A stretch of DNA of 59,362 nt from Candidatus Paceibacterota bacterium (lineage in GTDB: Bacteria; Verrucomicrobiota; Verrucomicrobiia; Limisphaerales; UBA8199): NCBI GenBank assembly GCA_035452965.1, contig DAOTCE010000030.1, forward strand, positions 1-59,362, in the 5' to 3' direction. Position numbers and translations under genes: made by a program. Below, piece after piece: positions 41,870 to 50,340 of this stretch (the stretch's first letter is position 1; the number at the start of each line of letters is the position of its first letter). The notes under the pieces were generated by a model. The model saw only the letters and a program-made list of their open reading frames with translations. It did not search any database and was not told the DNA's origin.

Positions 41870-42396
41870 ACACTCATTCCTTGCTTCGAACTCGGAGCCC
41901 GCGTGCTGGCCAGCGCGCCTACTTCCTTATTGAGATCCTCATCTATATCGCTGTGGTGCTGGCGCTGCTTGGAGTCGGCTATTCGGCCATGTATCGCTGC
42001 CTGGACAGCTCGATTGCCCTGCGTCGCAACGCCGACGACATCGTCGGCGCCCTCCACGCCGGCGAACGCTGGCGAACCGACGTCCGCTCCAGCACCAGTC
42101 AACCGCGCCTCGAAAAGAAAGATGCCGGGGAATCTCTTCACCTCGACAGCGCTCACGGCGCAATCACCTATCACTTTTGCACCAATGCGGTGTTTCGCCA
42201 ACTCGGCGGCGGCACCTGGGTGCGCCTGTTGCCCAACGTGAAATCCTCCACCATGACGCCTGACCCGCGCGACGAGGTCACCGCCTGGCGCTGGGAACTC
42301 GAGCTTGCGCCACGCGGCAGCGGAAGCGTCAAGCCCAGCCGTGTCCGCCCGCTCTTCACCTTCATCACCGTCCCCAAACGGCCAGCCACTAAATGA
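41866..42396 (+). CDS. Pseudopilin-like protein
   Basis: About 176 residues from an ATG overlapping the previous stop (ATGA). A basic leader precedes QRAYFLIEILIYIAVVLALLG, a prepilin-type hydrophobic helix with Glu near +5 but with a non-canonical Ala instead of Gly before the helix. The soluble domain is beta-rich. Probably a minor pseudopilin (GspJ-like). The next gene is coupled by another ATGA. Confidence 0.7.
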   Translation: MNTHSLLRTRSPRAGQRAYFLIEILIYIAVVLALLGVGYSAMYRCLDSSIALRRNADDIVGALHAGERWRTDVRSSTSQPRLEKKDAGESLHLDSAHGAITYHFCTNAVFRQLGGGTWVRLLPNVKSSTMTPDPRDEVTAWRWELELAPRGSGSVKPSRVRPLFTFITVPKRPATK

Positions 42397-42689
42397 AACT
42401 GCCTCTCGCTCACGCCGCACAGCCCACGCCCTTCCGTTCGCGCCCTCGCCATCGTCAGAGGGGATCAGCGGTCATCATCGTGTTGGCGCTCCTGGTCATC
42501 ATGCTGATCTACGTGGCCGGCAATATCCGCACGCTCCAAAGCCTTGGGCGCGAATTGAGGCTCATCGAACAGCAACAAACGCAACGCTTGAAGACAGTGG
42601 GCCGGGCAACCAATGCGCCACCCGCATCAATCATCACCACTAACACTGCCAGCTTGGCGGAGCAATTCCAACACACGGTCCAGCGGTAG
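42393..42689 (+). CDS. Small membrane protein ending the pseudopilin operon
   Basis: 98 residues with a basic N-terminus, RGSAVIIVLALLVIMLIYVAGNIRTLQ as a single hydrophobic helix with the 'RGSA' prepilin-like junction, then a short coiled-coil tail. It resembles the N-terminal part of GspK/PilX-type minor pilins but lacks their large soluble domain, so it may be truncated. Its last 63 bases overlap, antisense, the 3' end of the peptidase gene. Confidence 0.65.
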   Translation: MKLPLAHAAQPTPFRSRPRHRQRGSAVIIVLALLVIMLIYVAGNIRTLQSLGRELRLIEQQQTQRLKTVGRATNAPPASIITTNTASLAEQFQHTVQR

Positions 42690-43841
42690 CGCCCTGACTG
42701 TGCCTTTGTATCCCTTGGTAGTGGTTGCCCGGAATAGGGAGTTGTAGATCGCTTCTTCCGTGGCGTCCGCCACGGCCTGAAAGAGCGGGGACATCGAATC
42801 ATTGGCGAGCTCGGCCACCCGATGAATCGTGTCGCCACGACGACGACGGCATTCCGGGGCCGTGGAAAAGGCAATCACGTAGTCGCCCGAACCGTTCGCC
42901 ATGGTCGAGCCGGTGCGCGCCAGACCGACGATCGCCCGGGATGCCAGGCGCTCCAGGGAGCGTGCACCTAACGGCGCATCGGTGGCGACGACGATCATAA
43001 TGCTGCCGTCGCCATCTTGGCGGCCCGAAGAGTCACCGGCAGGCGGGGCGACGTGCGCTTGCGCTTCCCTGGGCGCTGCTTTCGAGTTCTGTTGTTCCAA
43101 TTCCCGCCCGACATGCACACCATTGATTGTAAGATCCCCGCCGAAATTGCTCTGCACAATCACACCGACGGTGTACCCGCCTTGCTTTGCGGGCAGCTTG
43201 CGCGAGCTGGTGCCGATTCCTCCTTTCCAGCCGAACGCCACGGTGCCGGTGCCGGCTCCCACCGCGCCTTCCTCGACGGCACCATCCGCCGCGCTCTCCA
43301 GCGCGCGCACAACGTGCTCGCGGCGGATAGGTCGTGCCCGGATGTCATTGAGAAAGCCGTCATTGGTTTCGCCCACCAGCGGGTTGATGGAACGAACATC
43401 CTCCATCCCCGGTTGAGCAAGCTGCCAGGCGACCAGGGCGTCTGCAGCCCGCCAGACGCTCAGCGTCGAAGTCAGCAGGATTGGCGTCTCCAATTCGCCC
43501 AGTTCCCGGACCTGCGTGACGCCGAGCAATTTCCCAAAGCCATTCCCCACGTGGATGGCCGCAGGCACACGGTCCTCAAAGAGATTTCCCGCGTGTGGCA
43601 GAATCGCCGTGACACCGGTGCGAATCGAATCACCTTCCCGCAGCGTCGCGTGCCCTACGCGAACGCCGGCCACATCGGTAATTGCGTTCAAAGGACCCGG
43701 CGGCAGTAAACCAACGCTTATGCCGGCCTGCCGCGCGCGCGGGCGCTCCGACGAAGTCTGGCTGCTTGCAGGGATCACAAACATGAGCCAGAGGACCAGC
43801 GCCAGCACTGGTTTCAAGGAGAGCCTGGCCTGCGTCATCAT
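42627..43841 (-). CDS. DmpA/P1-family aminopeptidase, exported
   Basis: A 404-residue N-terminal-nucleophile hydrolase with a signal peptide (LKPVLALVLWLMFVIPASS). Conserved blocks: NAITDVAGVRVGHATL, TAILPHAGNLFED, GGYTVGVIVQSNFGG. The self-cleavage/nucleophile site is at DGDGSIMIVVATDAP (S290), followed by GSGDYVIAFST. Family members are beta- or L-aminopeptidases. It is likely periplasmic. The 3' end overlaps the convergent pseudopilin-operon gene by 63 bases. Confidence 0.9.
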   Translation of the reverse strand: MMTQARLSLKPVLALVLWLMFVIPASSQTSSERPRARQAGISVGLLPPGPLNAITDVAGVRVGHATLREGDSIRTGVTAILPHAGNLFEDRVPAAIHVGNGFGKLLGVTQVRELGELETPILLTSTLSVWRAADALVAWQLAQPGMEDVRSINPLVGETNDGFLNDIRARPIRREHVVRALESAADGAVEEGAVGAGTGTVAFGWKGGIGTSSRKLPAKQGGYTVGVIVQSNFGGDLTINGVHVGRELEQQNSKAAPREAQAHVAPPAGDSSGRQDGDGSIMIVVATDAPLGARSLERLASRAIVGLARTGSTMANGSGDYVIAFSTAPECRRRRGDTIHRVAELANDSMSPLFQAVADATEEAIYNSLFRATTTKGYKGTVRALPLDRVLELLRQAGSVSGDD

Positions 43842-43956
43842 AGAGCAATCTTCTATTCCTCGCCTTTGACCGACGCAAGCGGAAAACAGGATTCGCGGCG
43901 CTCGCTTTCTGTTCTTGCTTCTAGCTATGGCGCCAAGCTGCTATCCTCCTGAAACT

Positions 43957-45396
43957 ATGCCTACAAACACCAATTTTCACATGACCCCGGATGAATTCCG
44001 CCGTTGGGGACATGCGGTCGTGGATTGGGTGGCGGATTACCAGCGGAACGTCGAGTCCCTCCCGGTATGCTCGTCTGTTCAGCCCGGTCAAATCCGCGCC
44101 CTGCTGCCGCCGGAACCGCCTGCAAACGGCGAGCCCTTTGACGCCATCCTGGCTGACGTGGAGAAGCTGATCCTGCCCGGAATCACCCATTGGCAGTCGC
44201 CTAACTTCTTTGCCTTCTTCCCCGCCAACAACTCCGGCCCTTCCATCCTGGGAGAGTTGCTGTCCGCCGGATTAGGCGCACAAGGCATGTTATGGGCCAC
44301 CAGCCCCGCCTGCACAGAACTGGAGACCCATGTCCTCGATTGGCTGGCGGGGATGCTGGCACTACCGGACAAGTTCAAGTCCAGCACCGCGGGCGGCGGT
44401 GTCATTCAGGACGCCGCCTCCAGCGCCGTGCTCTGCGCCGTGCTGGCGGCACGCGAACGCGCCACTGGTTTCTTTTCCAATGAGCGTGGCTGCAACGGAC
44501 GCCTTGTGGCCTACACTTCCCCCCAGGCACACTCTTCTGTAGAAAAAGCCGTGAAGATCGCCGGGCTCGGCAAAGCAAACCTGCGCTTTATTGAGGTGGA
44601 TGATTGCTTTGCAATGCGCCCCGAAGTTCTGGCCCGTCAAATCGTCCAGGACCGCCAAGCCGGATTGCAGCCCTGCTTTGTCTCGGCCACTGTCGGCACC
44701 ACCTCGTCCAACGCCTTCGACCCGCTGCCCGAAATTGGACGCCTTTGTCGCGAGCACGGTCTCTGGCTGCACGTGGACGGTGCCATGTGCGGCACCGCTG
44801 CGCTCTGTCCCGAGTTCAGGCACATTCACGGCGGATTGGAACTTGCCGACTCTTACTGCTTCAACCCCCACAAGTGGATGTTCACCAACTTCGATTGCGA
44901 CTGCTTCTACGTTGCCGATCGCACTGCGCTCATCCGAACCCTCAGTGTTTTGCCTGAATACCTCCGCAACAAGGCCACCGAATCCGGTGCCGTGATTGAT
45001 TACCGGGACTGGCAGATCCCACTGGGCCGCCGCTTCCGCGCCCTCAAGCTTTGGTTCGTTATCCGGCACTATGGTGTCGAGGGCCTGCGCCACCATATCC
45101 GCCAGCATGTTGCGCTGGCGCAGCAATTCGCCCGCTGGATCGAGGCGTCCAAGGACTTTGAATTAAGAACCCCTGCCCCGCTGAACTTGGTTTGCTTTGC
45201 CCACCGGGCAGGCGACAACTTCAACCGCCGCTTGTTGGAGCGCCTGAATCAAACCGGCCGACTCTACCTCACCCATACCGTCTTGAACGGGCGCTACACC
45301 CTGCGCCTGTGTGTCGGCCAAACCCACACCGAAGCTGCTCATGTCCGCCAGGCGTGGGAATTGATCCAATACCACGCCAAAGAACTTCAAACCTGA
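43957..45396 (+). CDS. PLP-dependent group II amino-acid decarboxylase (aromatic-type)
   Basis: About 479 residues from this ATG. MTPDEFRRWGHAVVDWVADY is the conserved start, followed by ITHWQSPNFFAFFPANNSGP, and the PLP-lysine motif is NPHKWMFTNFDC (K306). HVDGAMCGTA holds the cofactor-contacting Asp. It resembles DOPA/tryptophan decarboxylases in length and motifs. The substrate (aromatic amino acid) is inferred from family. The insertion sequence lies just downstream. Confidence 0.92.
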   Translation: MPTNTNFHMTPDEFRRWGHAVVDWVADYQRNVESLPVCSSVQPGQIRALLPPEPPANGEPFDAILADVEKLILPGITHWQSPNFFAFFPANNSGPSILGELLSAGLGAQGMLWATSPACTELETHVLDWLAGMLALPDKFKSSTAGGGVIQDAASSAVLCAVLAARERATGFFSNERGCNGRLVAYTSPQAHSSVEKAVKIAGLGKANLRFIEVDDCFAMRPEVLARQIVQDRQAGLQPCFVSATVGTTSSNAFDPLPEIGRLCREHGLWLHVDGAMCGTAALCPEFRHIHGGLELADSYCFNPHKWMFTNFDCDCFYVADRTALIRTLSVLPEYLRNKATESGAVIDYRDWQIPLGRRFRALKLWFVIRHYGVEGLRHHIRQHVALAQQFARWIEASKDFELRTPAPLNLVCFAHRAGDNFNRRLLERLNQTGRLYLTHTVLNGRYTLRLCVGQTHTEAAHVRQAWELIQYHAKELQT

Positions 45397-45416
45397 CCCT
45401 CAACCAAGGTTGGTCC

Positions 45417-45425
45417 CCTTAATTG
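45417..45425. repeat. Target-site duplication, left of the insertion sequence
   Basis: CCTTAATTG, repeated exactly at 47397-47405 on the other side of the element. Nine bases fits the range reported for the ISAs1 family. Confidence 0.8.
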
Positions 45426-47396
45426 TAGGGCGCACCCTTTCTGGTCACTAACTTCTTTGGCCACTGAGGTTTAAGCACTTTCTGCGGGACATCTCCCCGG
45501 AACTATTTTACCGTCGGGCGCATGACAAAGCGTAAAGTGCCTTTCCGGCGGCCCAGTGCCGACGAGCAGACAGTGCTGCGCCAGATGCAAGTCCAGCTTC
45601 TGGTTCGGCCAGAGGATATTCAACAGTGCAACCAAATCCTGGTCGAGGAGCATTATTTGCATAGCGCACAGTTAGTGGGCGAGCAACTGCGCTACGCGGT
45701 GGTGTGGCAGGGGCGCTGGCTGGCAGTGGCTACCTGGAGCGCGGCGGCGTTGCACCTTAAAGCGCGGGATGGCTTTATCGGCTGGAGCCAGGCCCAACGG
45801 CGGGAGCGTTTGGCCTTGGTGGTCAACAATTCGCGTCTGTGTGTGTTGCCAGAGTGCCATTACCCCAATCTGGTCAGCCGCTTTATGAAGCTCATGCTCG
45901 GGCGTTTGAGCGTGGACTGGGAGCGCGTTTGGCAGCATCCAGTCGCGTTGGCGGAGAGTTTTGTGGATCCCAGCCTCTATCCCGGCACGGCCTACAAAGT
46001 CAGCGGCTGGACTCAGTTGGGCTACACGCGCGGTTGGAAGCGCAGCGCGGTGGACTTTTACGAGCCGCACGGCAGCCCCAAGCAAGTATGGGTTCGGGAA
46101 CTGGTCCAAGACGCGTGTGCCAAGCTACGGGCCAAGGAACTGCCCGCCGCGTGGGCTGGCGCCCTCCGTCCGGCCCGCCGCCGTTGCACCGCCAAGGTGC
46201 GGGAGATTGAAAGCCTGATGACGCGCCTGGGTCGCGACGTGCCGGAGTTTCGCCGCCAACAGGCGTTGGCCTATCCCCTGGCGGGCATGCTGGTACTGAT
46301 CGCCATGGCGATGTTCAGCGGGGTGAGCCGCGGCTACGAGGATTTGGCCGACTACGCGGCCACGCTCTCGCAAGCGCAGTTGCGGGCCTTGCGCTTCCGC
46401 CAGGATCCGCGCACCCGGCGGGTGCGTTGCCCGCAACGCACCACCTTTGAGCGGGTGCTCAAGGGCCTCGATGAGGCGCGACTGCAGCAGGTTCTCTTGT
46501 TGTGGCAGGAGCAGGTGCTGGGGCCCGTAGAGGATCGTTTGGTGATTATCGACGGCAAGACTCTTCGTCATGCCGGCGTGACGACCGTCAGCGCGGTCAA
46601 TGGCACCGGCCGCTGGCTAGGCTCCACGCTGGTATCGGCCCAGAGCAACGAAATCCCCGCCGGCCGCCAGCAATTGGCCCGGTTGGACTTGGCGGACAAG
46701 ATCGTGGTGGCCGATGCTGCCCACACCCAGGTGGCCCATGCCAAGCAGATCCTCTACCAACAGGGGGGCGAGTATCTGCTGACCGTTAAGAAGAACCAAA
46801 AGGAACTCTTCACTACGCTGGAAACGCTCTTCGCCCCCCAGCCTTTTTCCCCCTCCGCCCACGCCGCGCACCCGGGCGCTGACGCGGGAGCGCAACCGCA
46901 GCCGCCGCGAAATCCGAGTGCTGGACTGTCGGGAGGCTTCGCCCCAGCGGGTGAACTTTCCGGGAGTGCAGACCATCGGGCGGCTGCGGCGGCGGGTGCG
47001 GCGCCAGGGTAAACTGACCACCGAAACGGTTTATCTGATCAGTAGTCTCACGCTGGAGCAGATGGATGCGGCAGGCTTGCTCAAACTCAAACGCGGTTAC
47101 TGGGTTATTGAGAGCGCACTCCATCACGCCCTGGACGTGACCCTGCACGAGGATCACAGCCGAGTACGCCATCCCAAGGCGGCCTTCGTCCTAAGCCTGT
47201 TTCGTCGGGTGGTGGTCAGCTTCGCCCAGGTTTGGGTAGCCCAATGCCGCAAGCTCAACCCCAAGAGCCGCATGACCACCCGCAAGTTCCAGCAACGCTT
47301 CCGGCGTGCCGACGGTGGCCGCGACCGCTTGCAAGCGCTTGTGTCCGCCAAATCCCCGTCCTCTTGGCGCTCCCCAATTTGAAAAGGTGCGTCCTG
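45426..47396 (+). mobile_element. ISAs1-type insertion sequence (1971 bp)
   Basis: Bounded by imperfect terminal inverted repeats TAGGGCGCACCCTTTC (45426-45441) and, on the other strand, CAGGACGCACCTTTTC (47381-47396), 13 of 16 matching. It is flanked by the exact 9-base duplication CCTTAATTG. It contains one transposase gene broken by a frameshift. Intact ends and flanking repeat point to a fairly recent insertion. Confidence 0.88.
45522..47382 (+). pseudogene. DUF4338 (DruA-like)-ISAs1 transposase fusion, frameshifted
   Basis: Residues about 25-175 of the first frame read as a DUF4338/DruA-like domain: GEQLRYAVVWQGRWLAVATW, GWSQAQRRERLALVVNNSRL, SFVDPSLYPGTAYKVSGWTQ. They are followed by an ISAs1 DDE core (PLAGMLVLIAMAMFSGVSRG; IIDGKTLRH; DKIVVADAAHTQ; LLTVKKNQKEL). 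At about 46863-46869 the reading must shift by +1 to continue as RTRALTRERNRSRREIRVLD ... YWVIESALHH to 47382. A two-base deletion in a GCGCGC run explains this exactly. A programmed shift or sequencing error are alternatives. Confidence 0.85.
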
Positions 47397-47405
47397 CCTT
47401 AATTG
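47397..47405. repeat. Target-site duplication, right of the insertion sequence
   Basis: CCTTAATTG, identical to 45417-45425. Confidence 0.8.
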
Positions 47406-47510
47406 GAGCTTCTCAACAGGTGCCTTGACTTCCTTCGGCTCGCCGGGCGAGAGTATGCCATGGTCCTGATGGCCTGTTACGTCGCAAGGTCGCCTGGTTC
47501 CGCCACCAGA

Positions 47511-48296
47511 ATGCGTTACAAGTCAGGATTATCTGCAATTCTCCTGGTCTTCCTCGCCCGCCTCATCTTCATATTGCCATTTGCGTTGCTCACTGCTGGT
47601 GCAGCGAACCTCGACCTCGAAGGTATGCCGCCATCGCCGCCTGCGGAACAAACTGTGCAGACGAATTCCCAGGAAACAGTGAGTGCTTACCTGCGACTGC
47701 ACGAGGAGGTCCGCGCCACCCAACTTGCCATCGAGCAGAACGGCCAGATGGCTACCGACGCCGTCCGCAAGACTGCAGAGGCACTGTTCAAAGGGTTGCA
47801 GGCGATTCAGGCGTCCATGGCTGTCCAGCGAACGCAGGATTTTGAAGCAATGCAAAGATGGAATCAGGTCATTCTCACGGCAGTTGCCGTAACTGGAGCC
47901 ATGGGCTTCCTGGCTATGGTGACAATGGTCTACCTCCAATGGCGCACGCACAAGAGTCTGGCCAGAATCTCGGTAACCCTACGATTGCCATCCGAGCCGG
48001 GCTCTGTTCGCACGATGGCTGCACTCGACGCCGCCGACACCTCCAATCTCGCCTTGCCGGATTCCGCCCAAGGGTATGTAGAACTGGCTTCAGAGTCTGG
48101 CGACCTCCTCCGACCCGGCGTTAAGCATCACAAGGCTGGCGGAAGGTCCCTCGAAAGGCGGCTTTTCCCTGGTGCCGGAAACTCGTTCCGAAGGAAACAG
48201 TTTCGCGCACTTAAGACCGCCTTGGCTGTGGGACTGATCTTCGCTGCAGCCGTTGCGCTCGTGCTTTATCTTGTTTACACGCAACGCCCCGTCTGA
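47511..48296 (+). CDS. Hypothetical membrane protein
   Basis: About 261 residues from the ATG giving MRYKSGLSAILLVFLARLIF. There is an N-terminal hydrophobic helix or signal, a coiled-coil-like soluble part (about 50-120), a membrane segment near 120-145 (VILTAVAVTGAMGFLAMVTM), a basic stretch and a C-terminal helix (AVGLIFAAAVALVLYLVYTQ). The open frame begins at 47403 inside the insertion-sequence duplication; a start at 47460 is also possible. The insertion lies directly upstream and may have replaced its promoter. Not recognised. Confidence 0.65.
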   Translation: MRYKSGLSAILLVFLARLIFILPFALLTAGAANLDLEGMPPSPPAEQTVQTNSQETVSAYLRLHEEVRATQLAIEQNGQMATDAVRKTAEALFKGLQAIQASMAVQRTQDFEAMQRWNQVILTAVAVTGAMGFLAMVTMVYLQWRTHKSLARISVTLRLPSEPGSVRTMAALDAADTSNLALPDSAQGYVELASESGDLLRPGVKHHKAGGRSLERRLFPGAGNSFRRKQFRALKTALAVGLIFAAAVALVLYLVYTQRPV

Positions 48297-48334
48297 CGAA
48301 GCACCGTAGCGAGTTCTCAAGCTTACGAGTGTTG

Positions 48335-48422
48335 TGGTGCCGGTGGTGGGACTTGAACCCACACGCCTTGTTACAGGCCCAGGATTTTAAGTCCTGTATG
48401 TCTGCCATTCCATCACACCGGC
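48335..48422 (-). tRNA. tRNA-Leu (anticodon UAA)
   Basis: On the minus strand this folds as a class II tRNA. The acceptor stem GCCGGTG pairs with CACCGGC, and the anticodon arm CAGGA-CTTAAAA-TCCTG carries anticodon TAA. A long variable arm and the T arm GTGGG-TTCAAGT-CCCAC follow. CCA is encoded (48335-48337). It is the only tRNA I find in the window. Confidence 0.95.
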
Positions 48423-49255
48423 GAGCAATGCCCATCTGGTACGCAAACGTATATCTCGGAACCAACTGGTAAAAGAGGAAATTCCATCAGTGGGCACCCA
48501 TCAAGCGGTCTAACCGTAATCGCCCCAGCACAGTGGACCGAGAGGAAGGGAAGGCACGGTCAGCGAATACCGCGCCCCTATGACAGTGGTTCATCACGGA
48601 TTCCTGGGAAGTGCCAACAGTGGCTTTCACCCGCACAGCCCGGATGGGTGAGGCACAGGGATCACAAGGGTAGTATTGCTCCCAAGCCAGAACTTGTCGG
48701 GCTCACCCGAGTTCTAATCTGCGCACTGTCCATATTTTGGACAGTGAGGCTGTCAGCCTGACTGATCCAGTCTTGGCTGACATCCGCACCTGTGGCTTGA
48801 GGTCACGGTGGTGGCACGGTGGTGCTACGGTGTGTATCCCATGGGGAGCGCTCCCCATGGGATACACACCGTAGCCCGACCCCATCAACATGCCATCCGC
48901 AAGCCATAACCAGCGTGCGATCACTGTAAAGGCGCCATCGCCCGTCCAGTGGTGGCGGGGGCGGTAAGTCGAGGGGGTGACGAGACGACGAATTGCCATC
49001 GGGATTACTCGGAAATCCGCGAAGAACCGTAAAAAAGCCCAAAACCAACCTGTTATCGAGACACTTGGCAGGTGGTCTTGGTTCAGAGCTTCAAAAGTAA
49101 TCCTCATTCCCCTCCGGATCCGAGGAAGTCCACGGTCGAATCCTGACAACCCAGCAGCGAAAGCAATCGCCCCGGCATGCCGAAACATAACCCACCAGCC
49201 ACGACCGCCAGAATTGATAAGCGCCACTGCGATACCGGCGACTGGCTCAGGCGCT
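48423..49255. other. Long intergenic region with a palindromic element
   Basis: 833 bases between tRNA-Leu and the amine-dehydrogenase-like gene. It holds the dispersed element at 48725-48875. The only long open frame (minus strand, 48703-49263) runs through the palindromes and looks like a shadow. No other feature is seen. Confidence 0.5.
48725..48875. repeat. Dispersed palindromic element, copy B, with a 52-bp perfect palindrome
   Basis: Starts with CACTGTCC-7-GGACAGTG (48724-48746). About 60 bases later comes a perfect 26+26-base inverted repeat without spacer at 48824-48875, centred between 48849 and 48850; its arm begins GCTACGGTGTGTATCCCATG. A related element with the same order and orientation lies at 38906-39056. 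The palindrome could form a cruciform or a long RNA hairpin. Confidence 0.9.
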
Positions 49256-50248
49256 TCAGGCAATCCGTGGGACCGGAAGGTCGGTCATCAGCAGCAAGCC
49301 GGAGGGAGCGGCGAGCAGCCGCGGGACTGTGTTGACCAGTGCAGCAACAGTAGCCTGGTCGCCCGCCACACCGCCCTGGATTACGAACCTCAGCGGCGGC
49401 TCCCCATCTACCTGGACTGCGTCCTGGGGATCCTTTGCATCCAGATACATCTTCAAGTCCAGCGTCAGGCAGATTGATCTCCCGATCGTGCCTATTGCGC
49501 GCTGGTGGAGCCCGCAAGTCTGACCTTTTTTCACCGCCACATGCTGCGTCCGAATGTCGTGGTCGGCCACCACCGCATCGCCAGTCTCGATAATGTTCTT
49601 CACCTTCCACCCCAGGCAGTGCGCGATAAGCGCCAACGACTCTTTCAAACCTGCGTGACCTGCCTTCCCTTGCCTGAACAGGCGCCGGAATTGTGCGGGC
49701 GGCAGGCCGCTCCCAATCTTCTTTTGCAGGGGCGCCCGCCGCGTGGAGGCGTTCACCACGCGTTGCACATGGAGCGCGCGCACATCCCGGTTCACGCCCG
49801 TCAGACACACCGGCAGCACGTCCATGACAAAGCCGGGATTCACGCCGGTGCCGACAACTCGAGCGCCAGTCTTCCGACAAATCCGGTCGAGCTTCGCTGC
49901 AAGTGCCGGGTTGCGCAGTTGAGGGAATAGCAACTCCTCGCAAGAGGAAACCACGCTGATCCCACGTCGGGCCATCGGCTCAATTTGCACAAAGGCATCC
50001 TTGAATTTCGAAACGGTGGTATGCAAAATGACGTCCGGCCGGGCGTGGGCGGCTAACTTATTCAGCGTTCCGTACACCTTGCGGTTACGCAGACGTTTTA
50101 GCTGAGTGATATTGCCCAAATCCTGGCCGATCATCGCGGGGTTAATATCCACTCCCCCCACGATCTCCGCCCATGGCTTCGCCGCAGCGAGTTTCAAGGC
50201 TTCCAGCCCGATGGGACCCAAACCGAATTGCGCAATCTTTATCTTCAT
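49256..50248 (-). CDS. NAD(P)-dependent amine dehydrogenase-like protein (DapB N-domain fold)
   Basis: About 330 residues from the ATG giving MKIKIAQFGLGPIGLEALKL, a Rossmann GxGxxG start. VDINPAMIGQDLG and DVILHTTVSKFKD fit a dihydrodipicolinate-reductase-like N-domain. GTGVNPGFVMDVLPV is typical of the 2,4-diaminopentanoate dehydrogenase-like group. The substrate is not fixed. The open frame reaches 50326. It is divergent from the gamma-glutamyltransferase gene, 92 bases between starts, so the two may share a control region. Confidence 0.75.
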   Translation of the reverse strand: MKIKIAQFGLGPIGLEALKLAAAKPWAEIVGGVDINPAMIGQDLGNITQLKRLRNRKVYGTLNKLAAHARPDVILHTTVSKFKDAFVQIEPMARRGISVVSSCEELLFPQLRNPALAAKLDRICRKTGARVVGTGVNPGFVMDVLPVCLTGVNRDVRALHVQRVVNASTRRAPLQKKIGSGLPPAQFRRLFRQGKAGHAGLKESLALIAHCLGWKVKNIIETGDAVVADHDIRTQHVAVKKGQTCGLHQRAIGTIGRSICLTLDLKMYLDAKDPQDAVQVDGEPPLRFVIQGGVAGDQATVAALVNTVPRLLAAPSGLLLMTDLPVPRIA

Positions 50249-50340
50249 TGTTGAATCATCAATTAATAGTCGATGTGCCGCTGAGGGATAATGAATGGAT
50301 TGACTCTTGGCAACATAAAGTGGCATGTCTTGCTGAAATA

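Noticed and set aside
48703..49263. 186-residue open frame on the minus strand
   Set aside because: It runs straight through both palindromes of the dispersed repeat and has no domain-like content; it is a GC-rich shadow.
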